From contig OX485803.1 in assembly GCA_950295325.1 (NCBI GenBank), forward strand, positions 52,033,554-52,097,553: a stretch of 64,000 nt of DNA, read 5' to 3'. Numbering within the stretch: the stretch's first letter is position 1; each line of letters starts with the position of its first letter. Both the position numbers and the translations under genes were made by a program. Origin of the DNA: Polytrichum commune (Eukaryota > Streptophyta > Polytrichopsida > Polytrichales > Polytrichaceae). The notes beneath the pieces were generated by a model, which saw nothing but the letters and a program-made list of their open reading frames with translations, was not told the origin of the DNA and searched no databases. Below, piece after piece: positions 12,772 to 26,285 of the stretch.

Positions 12772-14354
12772 CAGTGTTCAAGATTGAAGCCCTCATATGA
12801 GTTTCATTTTGAAGGGCTCTAAAATTTGAGCCCTTCGGTTGAAGGGCTAGTTCAAATTCAAGACGTCAATTCAGTAATATAGAAATAAAATATAAAAAAC
12901 TCATATTAAACTTATGCATGATTTATATGGTGCATGCTTCCAATACAATGTGAAGAATTAAGAATCAACCATCTAACTCCACCTCTTCTAGTGATAATGC
13001 CCTACGCTTGTTGGTTCTTGTGCCAATTTTCCAAGATTCAAAAATACCATCCCAATCCATGAATTCAACTCCTAACCCATTTAGACTAACCCTCATTAAA
13101 GCATCTAGTGTGTCAAGGTTGAGTCTAGTTCTCCTTTCACTCTTAACCCAATTTTGCTTTGAAAAACCACGCTCACAAATAGCAGTGCTAGTTGGGATCA
13201 CAAGTATGGCTTGCCATAGCGACATCATAGTTGGCCAATTAATCATGAACTCCCGGTCATTGCCACAAAAAACCCAAGCTTCTTGCATACTTCGGCGTTC
13301 ACAAACAGAACATAACATCTCCACGAATTCTAGCAATTCCGCATTGCATTGATTAACAAGGTCATCGCTCCAACGGAAATGTGTCACCAACCGGTTCAAC
13401 CATTGTTCCGTTAATGTCCCTCTGTCCAATTCATCTACGGGATAGTGCTTCGGGCTAAAAAGCCGGGCCGCATTGAAAATGGACAAGTCAGGAAATCGAT
13501 CATTGAGTGAATCGATGATCTTCTGCACATACTGCCTCCCCAACATGATGCATGCCTCCAATGAGCCTCCTACGTCACACTCGGGCATGGAATCATAATG
13601 CAAGATATGCATTTTTTTCACACCCAAAACTATCAACATACAATATTTGCCCATTGGGTACCACCTCGCGGAGAAACTTTCCTAGGTGTTTGGTTGTCAT
13701 GCCAAAACTTACACCCAGATAGTGTCTACGAAACAAGCTGATTGTTACATCAATCGTAGAAGCTATGCTAGTGATATCTACAAGATCAAACTGAAACTTG
13801 CGATTGACCTTATTCAACTCTGATAATATATCAGCTAGCATGTGAATGAAAAATTGGAACCGAAGAGAAATTAGATCCTTGTACCATGTGGGTTCTTCAA
13901 CCTCCCAAATTTCTAAAATTGCAGGCATACAAAATACCAATCTCTCCATGACCAAGCCACGGGATAACCATCTCACCGAATGGATCTGTAAAGTTGCACG
14001 GGATTTCAAATCAGCACTGATTTCACATTGATTGAATCACATCACACTACAACACTGACTCAATGCTTACCAAAGAAAGGGTTGGATTCCAATCTTTTGC
14101 AAGACCTAAAAAGTTGAATTCCAAGTCAGATCGATGTTGAATGAATCATTTGCTAGGTGTTGAGGTTGTCACTGTAGCGACCTCCTCGTCACTGTAGCGC
14201 TACAGTGTTGACGGGTGTAAAAATTTTGAGGACGTCAAGTGAAGTTTTCATTTTGAGTTTGGGGTTGCATTTTGAAGGGCTGTTTTGAGAGAGGTATATT
14301 TTGAAGGGCCAAATCGCGTTTGAAGGGCATTGAAGACTTCAATCTTGAACACTG
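12772..14354 (-). mobile_element. hAT-superfamily DNA transposon, internally degenerate, with exact 8-bp target duplication
   Basis: The left end begins CAGTGTTCAAGATTGAAG at 12772, and the right end closes with the inverse complement at 14354. The element is flanked by an identical 8-bp CCTCTACG at 12764-12771 and 14355-14362. A CAGTG terminus plus an 8-bp duplication is the hAT signature. The motif TGAAGGGC is repeated in both subterminal regions (about 12811-12850 and 14270-14330), as expected of transposase-binding sites in this superfamily. Inside is a - strand transposase remnant. At 1.58 kb it is too short for a complete autonomous copy. Confidence 0.93.
12965..14009 (-). pseudogene. 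Frameshifted hAT transposase fragment (central and C-terminal part)
   Basis: Two - strand frames cover this interval: 13593-14009 (upstream part) and 12965-13654 (downstream part). They are in different phases and overlap, so a frameshift lies at about 13593-13654. The upstream part has the block VRWLSRG, common before the catalytic region in ZNF862/ZBED-like hAT proteins. The downstream part carries the C-terminal dimerisation domain, with WPTMMSLWQAILVIPTSTA followed by ICERGFSKQNWVKSERRTRL. The N-terminal BED zinc finger and the first catalytic residues are missing. The fragment sits inside the 12772-14354 element and would not give a working enzyme. A spliced intron instead of a frameshift is possible but less likely. 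Confidence 0.85.
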
Positions 14355-14705
14355 CCTCTACGGTAAGAGGGTCTCCCAAAATGGTTTGGTGCCAATAGGA
14401 CACCTCCCTTGCTCCATATTTAAGCGTTACCAAAATGCAGCACCTCACAAATGATTGATGTTCAAAAACTTATGTTGGGCCGGGGTATGATGACTATGAG
14501 GAGGGTTTGGGGAATGACCCCGTACATTGTTGGGCAAAAGAGTGTTGGCTTTGAAGTGGTAGATTTGTGCCCGTTCCGGTTCCTCTCCTACTACGGAGAT
14601 GGACAATGCCCGTTCCGTGACGTAAACGGTACACCACTCTTCATAGTGTACAAAATATGGCATACCCTCGACCTTTGGGTTCAGGGTTCGTGGTAGCCTA
14701 GGTTA

Positions 14706-15206
14706 GGGCCACTTCACACATGAGACCAAGAGCCCGTGACCATTACACTTCAAGCACTCTCAATGGTGGAAACGGCGGAGCCGGTCCAAGTTCGCTTCCC
14801 ACCGCGCTTGAGGGACCGACGGAGTATGTGAATGCAAGATGGATGTAAAGTCCGCATGGATTCCTACATGGCATCGAATGGATCATGTTTCATGGTCACT
14901 TGGACTATTTTCAAAAACCACCTCTTAGAGGTAGGCCTCACACAAAACCGGGAGACCATGGCACTCTAAACGCTCGCAACCGTTGGTTTATACTATTTTA
15001 TCATGTGTGAGGACCCGGATGAGTTGAAATTCATTGAAATAGCATTTGGTTGAGGGTCCGGTCACGTATGACTTCACACACTACACTTGAGGGTCCGTGA
15101 CCACACTACATAGTTTTGGAGGTGTCTTGGGATGGCATTTGGACACTTTCTTTTGGGTTGTCACAATTTCATGGTCACGGCTCTTGGCTCGTGTGTGAAG
15201 TGGCCC
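14706..15206 (+). mobile_element. Tourist/Harbinger-like MITE, 501 bp, TTA target duplication
   Basis: The termini are GGGCCACTTCACACATGAG on the left and the inverse form GTGTGAAGTGGCCC on the right. They are bounded by TTA at 14703-14705 and TTA at 15207-15209. The inverted similarity continues inward for about 35 bases (ACCAAGAGCC...GTGACCA). A three-base TTA/TAA site and GGGCC-type ends fit the PIF/Harbinger (Tourist) class. No transposase is encoded. Two further copies lie at 27816-28807. Confidence 0.85.
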
Positions 15207-15209
15207 TTA

Positions 15210-18200
15210 GGGCTCATCCGCACTACCCACTTAAGTGAAATTATTAACTTATTAGTTGGTGAGGATCAGCTAGCCAAAGTAGGGTTCATGGTAGCCATGT
15301 TAGGGTACGCCCACACCATCTAGTTAGGAGAATTGGCTAACTTATGAGTTAGTGAAGATTAGTCAACGGAAATGCTAGCTAATTGGAATTATGGTCACCT
15401 TGGTTGCACTGCCTAGTTAGGAAAATTAAGTAATGATATGAGCTAGTGAGAATAATCTAACCAACATAGTAACTAATTGATCTCACACCCATCATTGACT
15501 GCAACATACCAAAGGTTGACCAATTTAAGAGAGGAGTTACAATTGACTTGCCAAAAGTTGTAAGTGACTTGCCAATTTTTTTGAAATATGACATTGATTA
15601 TGAATGCAATGATCTTTTGTGGTCCACACCACTTGGTTGCATTATGATTAATGTGAAATTGAATTAAACACATAATTTTAACATGGTACATGATATCAAA
15701 TCATTATTTTGTCAAATCATGGTATCTTATGATCTAAAATGTAAGCTAGTTAGGATGGTTTAAGAAATAGTGTGGTGCACCTCGTAGTAGAAGGGAATAG
15801 AGACATGAAAAATGAGAGGCAAGTACTCCCCATAAAAAATTGGATTAATCATTGGTAGATAGCATTAAGGGTATGAATGAGTTAAGATTTCTTCATATAA
15901 GCAAGGTTCCAAAAAGGTCAATAATTTTTATTTAAACCTAAAAATTTAACTAGGTGGTGTGGGCGTGAGATGATTAGTTTCCATGCATGTTAGATACACT
16001 AAATAGTCCTATCAGTGTGAGTAGAAAGTTCGTGTGGAAATAAATAGTGCGGGCCACACTAATTTTCTAGCCAAGGTGGAATTAATGTGGATTTAAGACC
16101 CTTGGGTCTTCCCCAAAGTCTTCATAAAGACTTCCGACCAACTCATTGAATATTACTTGTAGGAAACAAATAGCACAAAATAAATTAAACACCCACATTA
16201 ATTTTCTAGGAAATTAACGTTCCACTAGAAATTTAGCATGGGTTGAAAATTAATGTGGTCCACAGTAATAAGACTAATTAGTGTATGTCATATGTTAGTT
16301 GATTCTCTTGACTGGACATTGTGGGCACAATGTAACTAATTCAAGTGGTTACTTACTCAAAGCAAAGCCGGAAGGACGGATGGACCCATGGAGGGTTTGC
16401 TAAAAACCTATTCCATGGGAAGAACTGAATCAAATCCGGCTGCTTAGATAGGTTGAAGAAGATGAACATTCCCTTAGGCTCCACATACACCAATCCAATG
16501 GACATAGGTATCAACATGGTGACCAAGAATTGGGTGGGCTTCATCCAGCTCCACCTCCAAACATCTAAAACGAGACGGCTTTGCGTTACTATGTGGTCAA
16601 CGAGCCTTCATCACAAAGATGAAAGACGGGGGAGCAAGTGATAGGTAAAGTCAAGAACGGCTTGGAGTTGATTACCAAAACCTGAAACATGCGCCTCCAT
16701 CTCCACCGTTGCAAGGGCACTCAATAAGGCATACAAGAAGACAAAACAAATATTTCATGACAAGTAGATTTTGAATAAAACTGGACTAAATTAGAAAAAA
16801 AAAGAGTTTAAATTAATATATAATTATTCTTAATTCACTATTAATTTTAATTAGAAAATATCCACAAGTATATAATATAATATGGAGATCAAACCCATAT
16901 AAAATGTGGAGATTTCTCAATGCCTTCTGGACTAGAGATCACCCCATGTTAGTACGTAATATTTTGAACGCACTAGATAATATAATGGGGAGACCTGCCG
17001 GTTTGCATTTAAAAGACATTTTGAAGGGTTTAAGGTGAGCATAATTCATGACATCATGGGCAGATCTCCCAGTGAGGCTCCCAAGGTCAATACTGGAGAC
17101 TTCAGTAAATCACCTTTGGAGCCATACATGGAGATCTCCTGATATCGCACTCAATGAAAATTCAAATAATAAAACTACGAGATCATTTACAAGAAGATCA
17201 ATTACTTCCCTTGACGTGGCCTTTAAGACACAATCTATAAATGTTTAGACAACAATTCTAGACATACACCAAAAGAGGTAAAAACATGAAGTCAAAGAAT
17301 TTGAGACAATAGACTATACAATATACTTCAGCAGAGTTGAAGACAAAAGTTTATGAACATAAGACTCTAAGGGTTAAGACATACGACATAAGAGTTAGTG
17401 TGGACAATAACATGACATGAGGTAAAATGTCTCCATGTGGATAATAAAATATCAGAAGCCCTCTCAATGTATGATCGGGGAAAATGCATTTTAAGTCCAA
17501 CATAACATCGCTCATTGAAACACGAACAACAATCTTGATACTTGTGAGCCAAATTTTGGCCAATTAGTTTAACTACAGGCATATAGAAAAGTAGATGGTT
17601 GAAGCAACATCCAAATAGATGGGAATCGTTAACTATGGACAATAAAAAATAGTTATAACTATAGCCACATGCTTAGGAGCCCATAGTTAGTTATAATGTA
17701 ACAATCATCATCCCTGCCGAGCCAAAGGGGCTCGCAGAGGAGAAAGAAACATGCATTTTGTAGGTAGCTTGAGCGCATAGTAAAACCAAGCAGTTTTGTC
17801 TCCCTCAACACCGAGAGCGGGCAAGGCTATAGTTGAACTATAGTTTGTGAATCGAGGGTACTCACCGCAGTGATTGTGAGATTATTATTTTCTATTAAAA
17901 CACATTGTTATTTTGAATGATAAGTTGCATTGAATGGGCCGAAGAAGGTTGAACTATTTTCTTATTTGATGAGTGAATGTGAAATTGTGAACTGTTGTCC
18001 ATTGTTGTGACTGCAATTGACTGAATCTAAAGTGGTGAGTTGAGTTGAGTGAGTCCAAATTGCAAAAGAGAATGAAGAATGATGTGAGATTGATAGGGAG
18101 TTGATCGCCCTTTGAGGGAAAGAGGTTACGAGTCATAAATAGAAGAAGGCCTTGAAAGATAGAATGAAAGACGAAAAAATGAAAATGCATGAGGAATTGT

Positions 18201-20566
18201 GGAGCGAATCCAGGAGTTAAATATATAGTTGGAACAAATTGAGGATTGCGCAACAATTGTCCAAGGACCAATATTTTTTTCTTTCTAAGTTCGACATTAG
18301 AGAGAGTAGAACAAAGAGGGTTAACCTAAGTAGAGAAAGAGTAAACCATTAGCGCAGAAAATGATGGAATGACCACTACGTAAGAAACACACATAGTGAA
18401 ACTATAATGTGCTAGCACCTCGAGAGGAGAAACCCCAAGCAGCAGAGAATGGGCAAGTAGAGAGATTGTCCGATGAGGCACATGGTAACGGAAGATCATA
18501 GTTGAGTGAAACTATTGAACTCCTTGTGAGAGGGTGGAAATGAGTAGCCAAGGGTCACCTGGGATAAAATTTGTTTGAAGGATTAAGTATTGTAAAAGGC
18601 ATAAGCAATACGAGAAAGCCGAAAGATCAAGCCTCGGCATGTGAATGAAGCTATTGACAATTGTTAAAGCCTGTGAGAGGCACTGAGAGAGAAATGAAGG
18701 AAAGAAGATTAGTTGTACAGATAAATTATGATTATCGTTGAAGTAAACACTATAGTCTAGTAGTAGTGAAATCTACTAAGTTTGTTTAATTAGAGAACCC
18801 CCAATCAGTCTACAATAACAAATTTATAAAATAATAAATTTATATGCAATCTAGAGAAATTCTCAAAGTTGTCTTAAGGAAAAAATCTTTTATTGTCAAC
18901 TAGGGGGGGGGGGGGGGGTTATTGATGTTGGATTGCTAAGTGAGAATCACCAAAACATCAGCCTTATTGCAGGTGTTGCCCCCCTCTAGTGAATCATTTT
19001 TTACACCGCCTTGTTGAGCGGATAGATCCCCAATCAACCATTGTGGTTGGCCAAAGTTGGTGCTCTTCTAAAAGTGTTCTTGCATCCTTCTTATACCGCT
19101 CTTATGAATGGCCAAAGTGGTGTTATTTTATACTTGATGCCAAATTTAATTAATCAGTTTCAACAATGACTTACTTGATGGCCTCGTTGCACCCACTTGT
19201 TGACTGGATGAGGATTTAAAATAGGTGTCACCAAAAACAAGGTGACGTTTTAAGACCTCAGTACCTTAATTGGTCAAGATCCTAGTGTTTCCAAATTCAA
19301 CAAATTATATGTTGTGATCTTTTTGGTTTTTTGTTATTAATAATTTGAGGTTTACTCTATAAGTTCCTCTAGAATGATCGGTAAATTTCTTGAAGTCTTA
19401 AACTTCAATCACTTATTTATCAAACTCAACCTTTTCATTTGTAGCTATATTGATGACCCAATTAGTGAGGAAGGGCTAATAATGCATTTGGGAAACTAGT
19501 GAAGTTGATATTTAAAAAAATTACACTATGAAATTAGTGCCACCAAAAGATCTAGGAAGCATTGTTCATCTTGGCATTATTCAATAAAAACATTATTTAT
19601 AGCATCACTATTCATTGAAAGTACCGGTACTATTCATTTTGATACTAAACATTGACAAGCATGTGTTTGCATATGATTTTAGTTTTATCATTCTACAAGC
19701 ACCTTAGAGCACACACTAATTTTCTTGAAATGTTTGGTAAATGAGCTTGTATTCTTGAATCTAGCATCACTCAGTAAAAATTTCAACCCTCATTAATTTT
19801 GAGACTTGGCAAAAGAGTGTGTGCTCTGTGCATGAGTACCACACGCACAAATTGGATAATCAAGGTATTGATGTATTTAAGTAAATCTAGACATATTTTT
19901 AAATTTTAGATTTTTTGGGTTGCTTCAATCCTATCACATGATCTTACAATACACTTTTAATATTGTATGAAAGATGTGTGAATCCTTAGTGATTACTTGA
20001 TTTTTCTGTTATTAAAACATGATAAAAATAATATATCTATATTTATGTTAAATATAAATAAATAAATGTCGAATCCTAAAAATACAATCAAAGCAATTGC
20101 TATAATATTATCATAATCAACTCTACATATTTTATCAGACAACCTTCCCATATAATCATGTCGTAAGATCCTATGATAAAATTCAATATGTTATGATTTT
20201 GGACTTGGACTTCAATATGTGTTTGTAGTAGTCATTTCTCCCATTCATTGCTGCTATGAATTGAAAATACAAGAAAAATGCTACATAGATACATATCACT
20301 ATAAATGGAGGGTTAATATTGCCACCCTCTTCAGTGAAACTAGGAAATCATTTTCTCTCTTCATCTAAAATGGTCGGTTCCTTTCCTACAATTTGAAATT
20401 TAAATGGAGCTTTCTTTACCCTTTTAACTCGCTTAGTTTGTATATATAGTCCTATGAGAATGGTTATCATTTGGAGCTCCGCATTGCTATAACTTTTTAT
20501 TGGCATTATCAATTTTTGTCAAGTTAATAGCATATCCCGTGATGTTGCATACTAATTGTTTATGCC
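15210..20566. other. Intergenic AT-rich DNA, no gene seen
   Basis: I find no protein domain, RNA gene or clear transposon ends. The stretch includes a run of 16 G at 18903-18918 and a region near 17,700-18,770 with retrotransposon-like base composition but no recognisable coding motif. Confidence 0.4.
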
Positions 20567-21531
20567 ATCAAACGAAGAGAGAAATCTAAGGCTCGATGGT
20601 TGGCCATGCAAGCGAATGATAGATCAACGCAAGTCTTGGAGGCATTGGCCGAAAACATAGCTAGAGGAAAGGAGTCAAATTACCTGGCATCATAGAAGTA
20701 TATTTATTGGTATAGGGTAAATGAATTCGTTAGCATAATCCAATTTTTGGGTAAGTGCGTGTTTTTAGGTTATTTTTTTTATACTAAACCAACAACTTCA
20801 AGAATTCAGGCCATTGGTTGCAACAATGGCGGACCTTAAGTTATTTGTTAAGAATGAAAATAAGAATAAAAGTTTGAAATGAGAGGACAATTGATGTCCA
20901 ACATAAAATGAATCTTTGAACACTAAGCATACAATTGTCTTAATTATTTTGATGTTTGTTCCCCCAAAGATTGAATGACGTTGTAACCATAGGAGATTAT
21001 CTCCTTGTCCCTTCAATGGAAACATGAAGTTGTAAATGAACAATCTAGGGGTATGATATTTTGAGGGTTGAAGATTCGTTTGTGAAATTTCTTTGGTATT
21101 GTGTCTAGCGTTATCTTATAGTTTTTTTTTATTTCTTTCTTATAGTTCAGTGTTGTTTGGGAGGTTGTAAATTTTTTAGCTTCACACCAGGTATTTTTGG
21201 CTATGTTTGATATCTTCTCTATTCATTGTTGGATCTTTTGTGGGTTGTTGGCGTGTGGTGGTGCGGGGACGATGGGGGTTTCATAGTTGGGCAATGATAT
21301 TTGATCAGGGCAACTGATGGTGGGGAGCAAGCGGGAATCGCAAGATTTAGGCACCATCAAATGTAGAGAGAAATCTAAGGCTCGATGATTGGTTATGCAA
21401 AGGAATGTCAAATCAATGGGAGTCTTGGAGACATTGGCCGAAAATATAGCTAGAGAAAAAGAGTCAAATAACCCAGTATCACAAAGGTATATTTATTGGT
21501 ATAGGGTAAATGAATTCATTAGCATATTCAT
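20567..21531 (+). repeat. Pair of 178-bp direct repeats carrying a coding-like fragment
   Basis: The segment at 20567-20745 recurs in the same orientation at 21353-21531. Both contain AGAGAGAAATCTAAGGCTCG and end with TTTATTGGTATAGGGTAAAT. The first copy reads through as REKSKARWLAMQAN followed by LEALAENIARGKESN. The second keeps LETLAENIAREKESN but has a stop after KAR. Conservation of the reading phase suggests an exon or transposon-gene fragment duplicated with its flank. I do not recognise the protein. The terminal bases are not TG..CA, so these are unlikely to be LTRs. Confidence 0.55.
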
Positions 21532-24500
21532 TTTTTTTTAATAAATGTGTATTTCATGTTGCTTGCACAAGCCATTAATTGGCACACACGTTATTGCTTC
21601 TGCAACACAATTGTTCAGGGACAAGTATGTACGAATGTAGATGAAGGGCAAACCTCTCATTCATGTATTTAACAATATTGGTTTTATAGAATCTTACAAC
21701 TGTATCTAGAAGTTATAGGCATTTCCGTGATACAACTTTTGTTTTGGTACTTCTGGCTATAGTTTCACCTTGGCTTGCTACAATGTTAATTTTTTATGAG
21801 TTTTATATTTCTAGGTAAATATTGAAGTTATCTTTCTAGTCTAACTAGTCTTATTTCATTCTAGAAATTCGACTAGAAGTTATAAGCATTTTCATACGGT
21901 AAATCATAAAAAACCTCTCATTTTGATATTTTCTTTTAAATAATTAGAAATTTTAAAATATCATATTAGTTTTAGGCCACTTTGGATTGAATTTTAGTAG
22001 GATAACTAGATTTAAAGGGTCTAATTTACCTATTTCACATCAACTAAAGTTGTATTGGATTAATTAGATGTTTAGGAAGGCTAACTATGACGTTTTCATT
22101 TATAAAACTTTCAGATCTTATAATAGGTTATTTGTGAACTAAGGGTAAGTGCAAATCATCCCCTTGGCTTGGAAACTTAAGGAGTACTTACTTTACCTCA
22201 TAATGGATGAAAATTTTGCCCAATGAAAAATCTCTAATTTCAAAAACTTCCTAGCAAAATCCGATAAATTTTAGCAGAACTTGAAAAAATTCATAAAAAA
22301 TCACACAAACTCATAATTGAGTATGTGAAGTATTCATGGATATGCCTTTGAGGTTTCCATTCAAATAAATCATAATATTAAGATCTAAAGTTTAAAAAAT
22401 AAACAGAATGAAGTTTAATCTAATTATATTCTTTGTGATATGGTTTTGCACTTAGAACCCTCCACTCTACCCCCCTCCCCCGCATGCGGGGCCTTGCCAT
22501 GTGAAATGTCATTTGTCAAGGATTTAGGGTCTAATGAAGCAACTTAGTCTGCACTTTGTGTATTAGGCTTATCGGGTGGGTTAAAGTTCCACCAATCTGA
22601 GGTACATTACGAACGAGGTGACATGACTCCATAAAATGACACAATATTTATTGGAATGTTTTATGCTCATGGTATGGTTCAATAACCAGCAAAATCACAA
22701 ACGGGCTAAATATATAAAATAAGTAGCGATATCGTATATATTGGTATAAAAATAATCCAACCGACACAAAATAACTAGTGATATCATGTCACCTGACACA
22801 TCATAATTTTCTATGTATTTAGAATTTGGCCTCCAAATGTTGTACTTCAATTCCACCAGCTTTCGATGATCTGCATGTTATCTAGTCTCCATCAACAAAG
22901 TATATTTATAGTTGGATAATTCAACTTAGGACAATGAAAATCAATACATTATGGTATTTTCATCCATGTTGACAACTAGAAAGGTTTTCCAAGAGATATA
23001 GGTTGGATTCCTCCTCGTTGGTCACACTCATGAAGACAAAGACGAGCATTTTAGCCATTTGTCCAAGTAACTTTAAAAAAAATAAAAAATTGTTCTTGCT
23101 AATCTCATGAAAAGTTTCATAGAATCACATTTCATTTAATGTATTACATATTTTATTAACAAGGTTCTTGATTTTCAATCTTCCATTAAAGGTTATATTG
23201 AAGAGCTTGTAGGGTTGAAAGAAATGCACATTCTAGATTCTTTGTAGAAAACGATGAATGACATGTATTTGAATACATAAGAATATACACTTGATCTAGA
23301 GTAGTTGTTGTGAAACAATTTGGTTTGCATGTGGAATGATGATAGTTTAGGGCCCCCACTCATTTCCAAAAAACAAATCACCCACTCTCCATATTAAGCC
23401 TTTTTGGGGCCATGTTCTAGCTGGGCATTACAAAGGAAATGACAAGGAAATGACATTTGAGGATGCTCATGTTACAAATTATAAAGGAATGAGATTCCTT
23501 GCGGTAAAAGAGTTTAGATTGAAATTTGGGAGAGAGGTTGTTTGAAAATCAAAATTTACCATGAAATAATCGAGGATTACGTCACCTACTGGAAAGATGT
23601 TATTAAGGAATTAAATAATTCATTTTCCCATATATCTTACAAACTACAACTCAATTTTTGGCCAACATATACCACAACAAATGCAAGATGTTCAACGCAA
23701 TTCAAGAGGATATGATAATAAAGGATGATTCCCAAGATCTCTTCTATGAATTGCACACGACAAACCAAGAGAGTCCTACAACCCTTATAGAGATGTTATT
23801 TAAGGTTATTTTGTTTTGGTCTATCCTTTCAACACTAATATCTACCATGTGTGGATGGGTCGAGCATTTATAGTTGTGCAACTAGATGAAATCATTATTA
23901 ATATGGTTAATTCAAATGTGTTATTGGAAACCTAGGAATATATATATAAACAATACAAAGGGATTTGGGATGATAAGTGGGAGTACAATCTCACTTCCAT
24001 AGAAAAAATGCGGATAGGTAGTATCTCTAAGCTTTATTCCAATAAAGCTAGGGAAAACACAAATAACATTTTTGTTGTGCAAATAGGAAATTTGGAAAGA
24101 AACACGCCCAAAAAAGTCTAGAATTAGCGAACTCCTTCAGCCAGCCAACCAACATAAGGAAAATACTAAAAGCGTTCTTAAAGGTTTTTTTATTTAATTT
24201 TCTTATTGAACTTCATGGAGCCATTTGGGATTATATTTTCTTGTAAGTTGCATAAGTGTCTGAGCTTATCAATACATGGTAATCATTTGATAATTATAAT
24301 TTGATAATTTTAGGTATTATAATTAGATATTTGCTGTAACTTAAATATACCAAAACCAAGGTACAAACTCTGAAGGAAGGCTTTACTAGTGTCTATTACA
24401 AGCATTCATAACATTATAATTCATCAATTAGATAATATAGTTGTTATTTTCACTCTAAAACATCACTCAATCATCTTTTGTTCTTCTTTCCTTTAGGATT

Positions 24501-26079
24501 TCCTCTCCGTGTTTTTTATTTGATATTTGTGAGCCACCCAAACCACTCGCGGTTTGAGTAAGGCCCACAATTAAGTAAAAAAAGAAGTTAGTTGTGAGGA
24601 ATTACATTGATGTTCGTTAATTAGCATTTGTTAAGACAATTAGTCAATATGCAAAGATCGGCACGGCATCGAGCGGAGGATGATGTTGAACGGATGAAGC
24701 GTCAAGCGAATGAATGTGAGTAGAAAACAACGTTCAAGAGATGAAGCGTCAAGTGGATGAAGGCTATTGGATCAAGTGGGCGGCGGATGAAGACCATTGG
24801 ATTTAGGTGTTTCGAGAAGGTTAGCTAGGTGGAGTCCACCGTAGATGTCAACTGTTAGATATGGATCCGGCTAGATCTACGGTCGGTAAGGCCTTGTAGT
24901 TGGAGGGGGATAGTTCTGAGAAGGTTAGCATCAAGCTCACTCTGACTCTCACTTTCTCTTACGCGGTTAGGATACTCTCTCTCATTTTCTCTCCATCTAT
25001 GTAGATGTGTAAAATTCTTAGAATGAAATAAATATGAATGTTGAATAAAATGGTTCATAAACTCTATTAATGTTGAATAAGGTTATATGAACATGTGTTG
25101 CTGAGCGAACTATGTGTGGACGTGTATTTATTGGAGTGAAAACCGCAACCAATTGCTTTCAAGTTGTATTGTTGTCTCATTATATTAGCTTTTGATTTCA
25201 TTATGTATGCATAAGTTCTATTGCACAAGCATTGGTTACCTTACTTTCTATTGCTTTAGATTCTAATACATTAGCTGCAAATTACCTATGTTTTTGCTAC
25301 ATAAGCTTAGAAGCATGAGGCATGAGGTAGATATAGAAGTTAGTAGTTAGAGTTTGAGGTTAGTAATAAAATGAGCGATTAAGTTAGAGACTAAAGATAG
25401 AGCTAAAACTTTAGCTTTAGTCTTAATTGGAGTGTTGGCTTGGAGGGTGGTAAAAGGTCAGCCATTTGAGTACTATATCTCGGAAGGGTGGCATAATTGT
25501 TAATCCTCGTAGTACTTGGCCAACCCAACCAAGAATGACCGATGTGGAATTCCATGGAAGTTAGATACCTTGAGCAACTCCCCTCCAATCGTGGTAGCAA
25601 TAGATGATTTGTAGATGAAGTTAGGATGTTTTAGGTTCGATGAATAGCAGTTCTATAAAGAATGGAATAATAAGCTCAAGATAAATTTAGGTGGTTCACA
25701 TGGATGAATGAATGCACGGAGGGATACGATGTACAAATAAATGTGACGCACGGATGAACATAATGCAATTGAACAATTATAGGAATTAAAAGATCATTAT
25801 TTGGAGGTATTAGAGTAGTCCACCCATCTAGCCAATCTTGTGGGTTGTTACTTTGCTTGGAGTAGCAATTGTCACCACAATATTGTCTGTTTATTAGTGG
25901 GTTATAAGTTTCCATCTTGTCATGAGATTGTAGAACAATAATCTTTGAGTATTACAATTGTCTTGGTAACCATTGGCCAATGCAATTCCAACAAATCACA
26001 ACAATTCCTTCATTTATTGGTCAATGTTAATGTCAATACAAGACAAATTGTTTATTCATTAATTCTAAGGTTTAATCAT

Positions 26080-26285
26080 TACTCACAACTTGACTTACTG
26101 TTCGGAGTTATATATTCCTATATCTTTTTAATATTTAATGTATTTTATTACCAAGTAAAGATGTTAATGTTCTATAGTGTCCAAACAACCAATTCAACCA
26201 TGGTAGGCAAAAAATGAGATGCACAGTAGACAATTATAGCATTGCGTAATTCCAAATAGTAAGTCACACTAAATATCTTATTCAA
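26080..26285. mobile_element. MITE of the TATTTAGTGTCACTTACTA family, copy 2
   Basis: The right side is well preserved (GCATTGCGTAATTCCAAATAGTAAGTCACACTAAATAT, read in parts). The interior shares GTCCAAACAACCAATT and the 'AAGTAAAGATGTTAATG' block with the copies at 51105 and 60345. The left end is eroded. Confidence 0.55.

Noticed and set aside
24640-25030. Possible LTR of a retrotransposon
   Set aside because: CT-rich and LTR-like in feel, but I found no second copy, primer-binding site or gag/pol sequence nearby.
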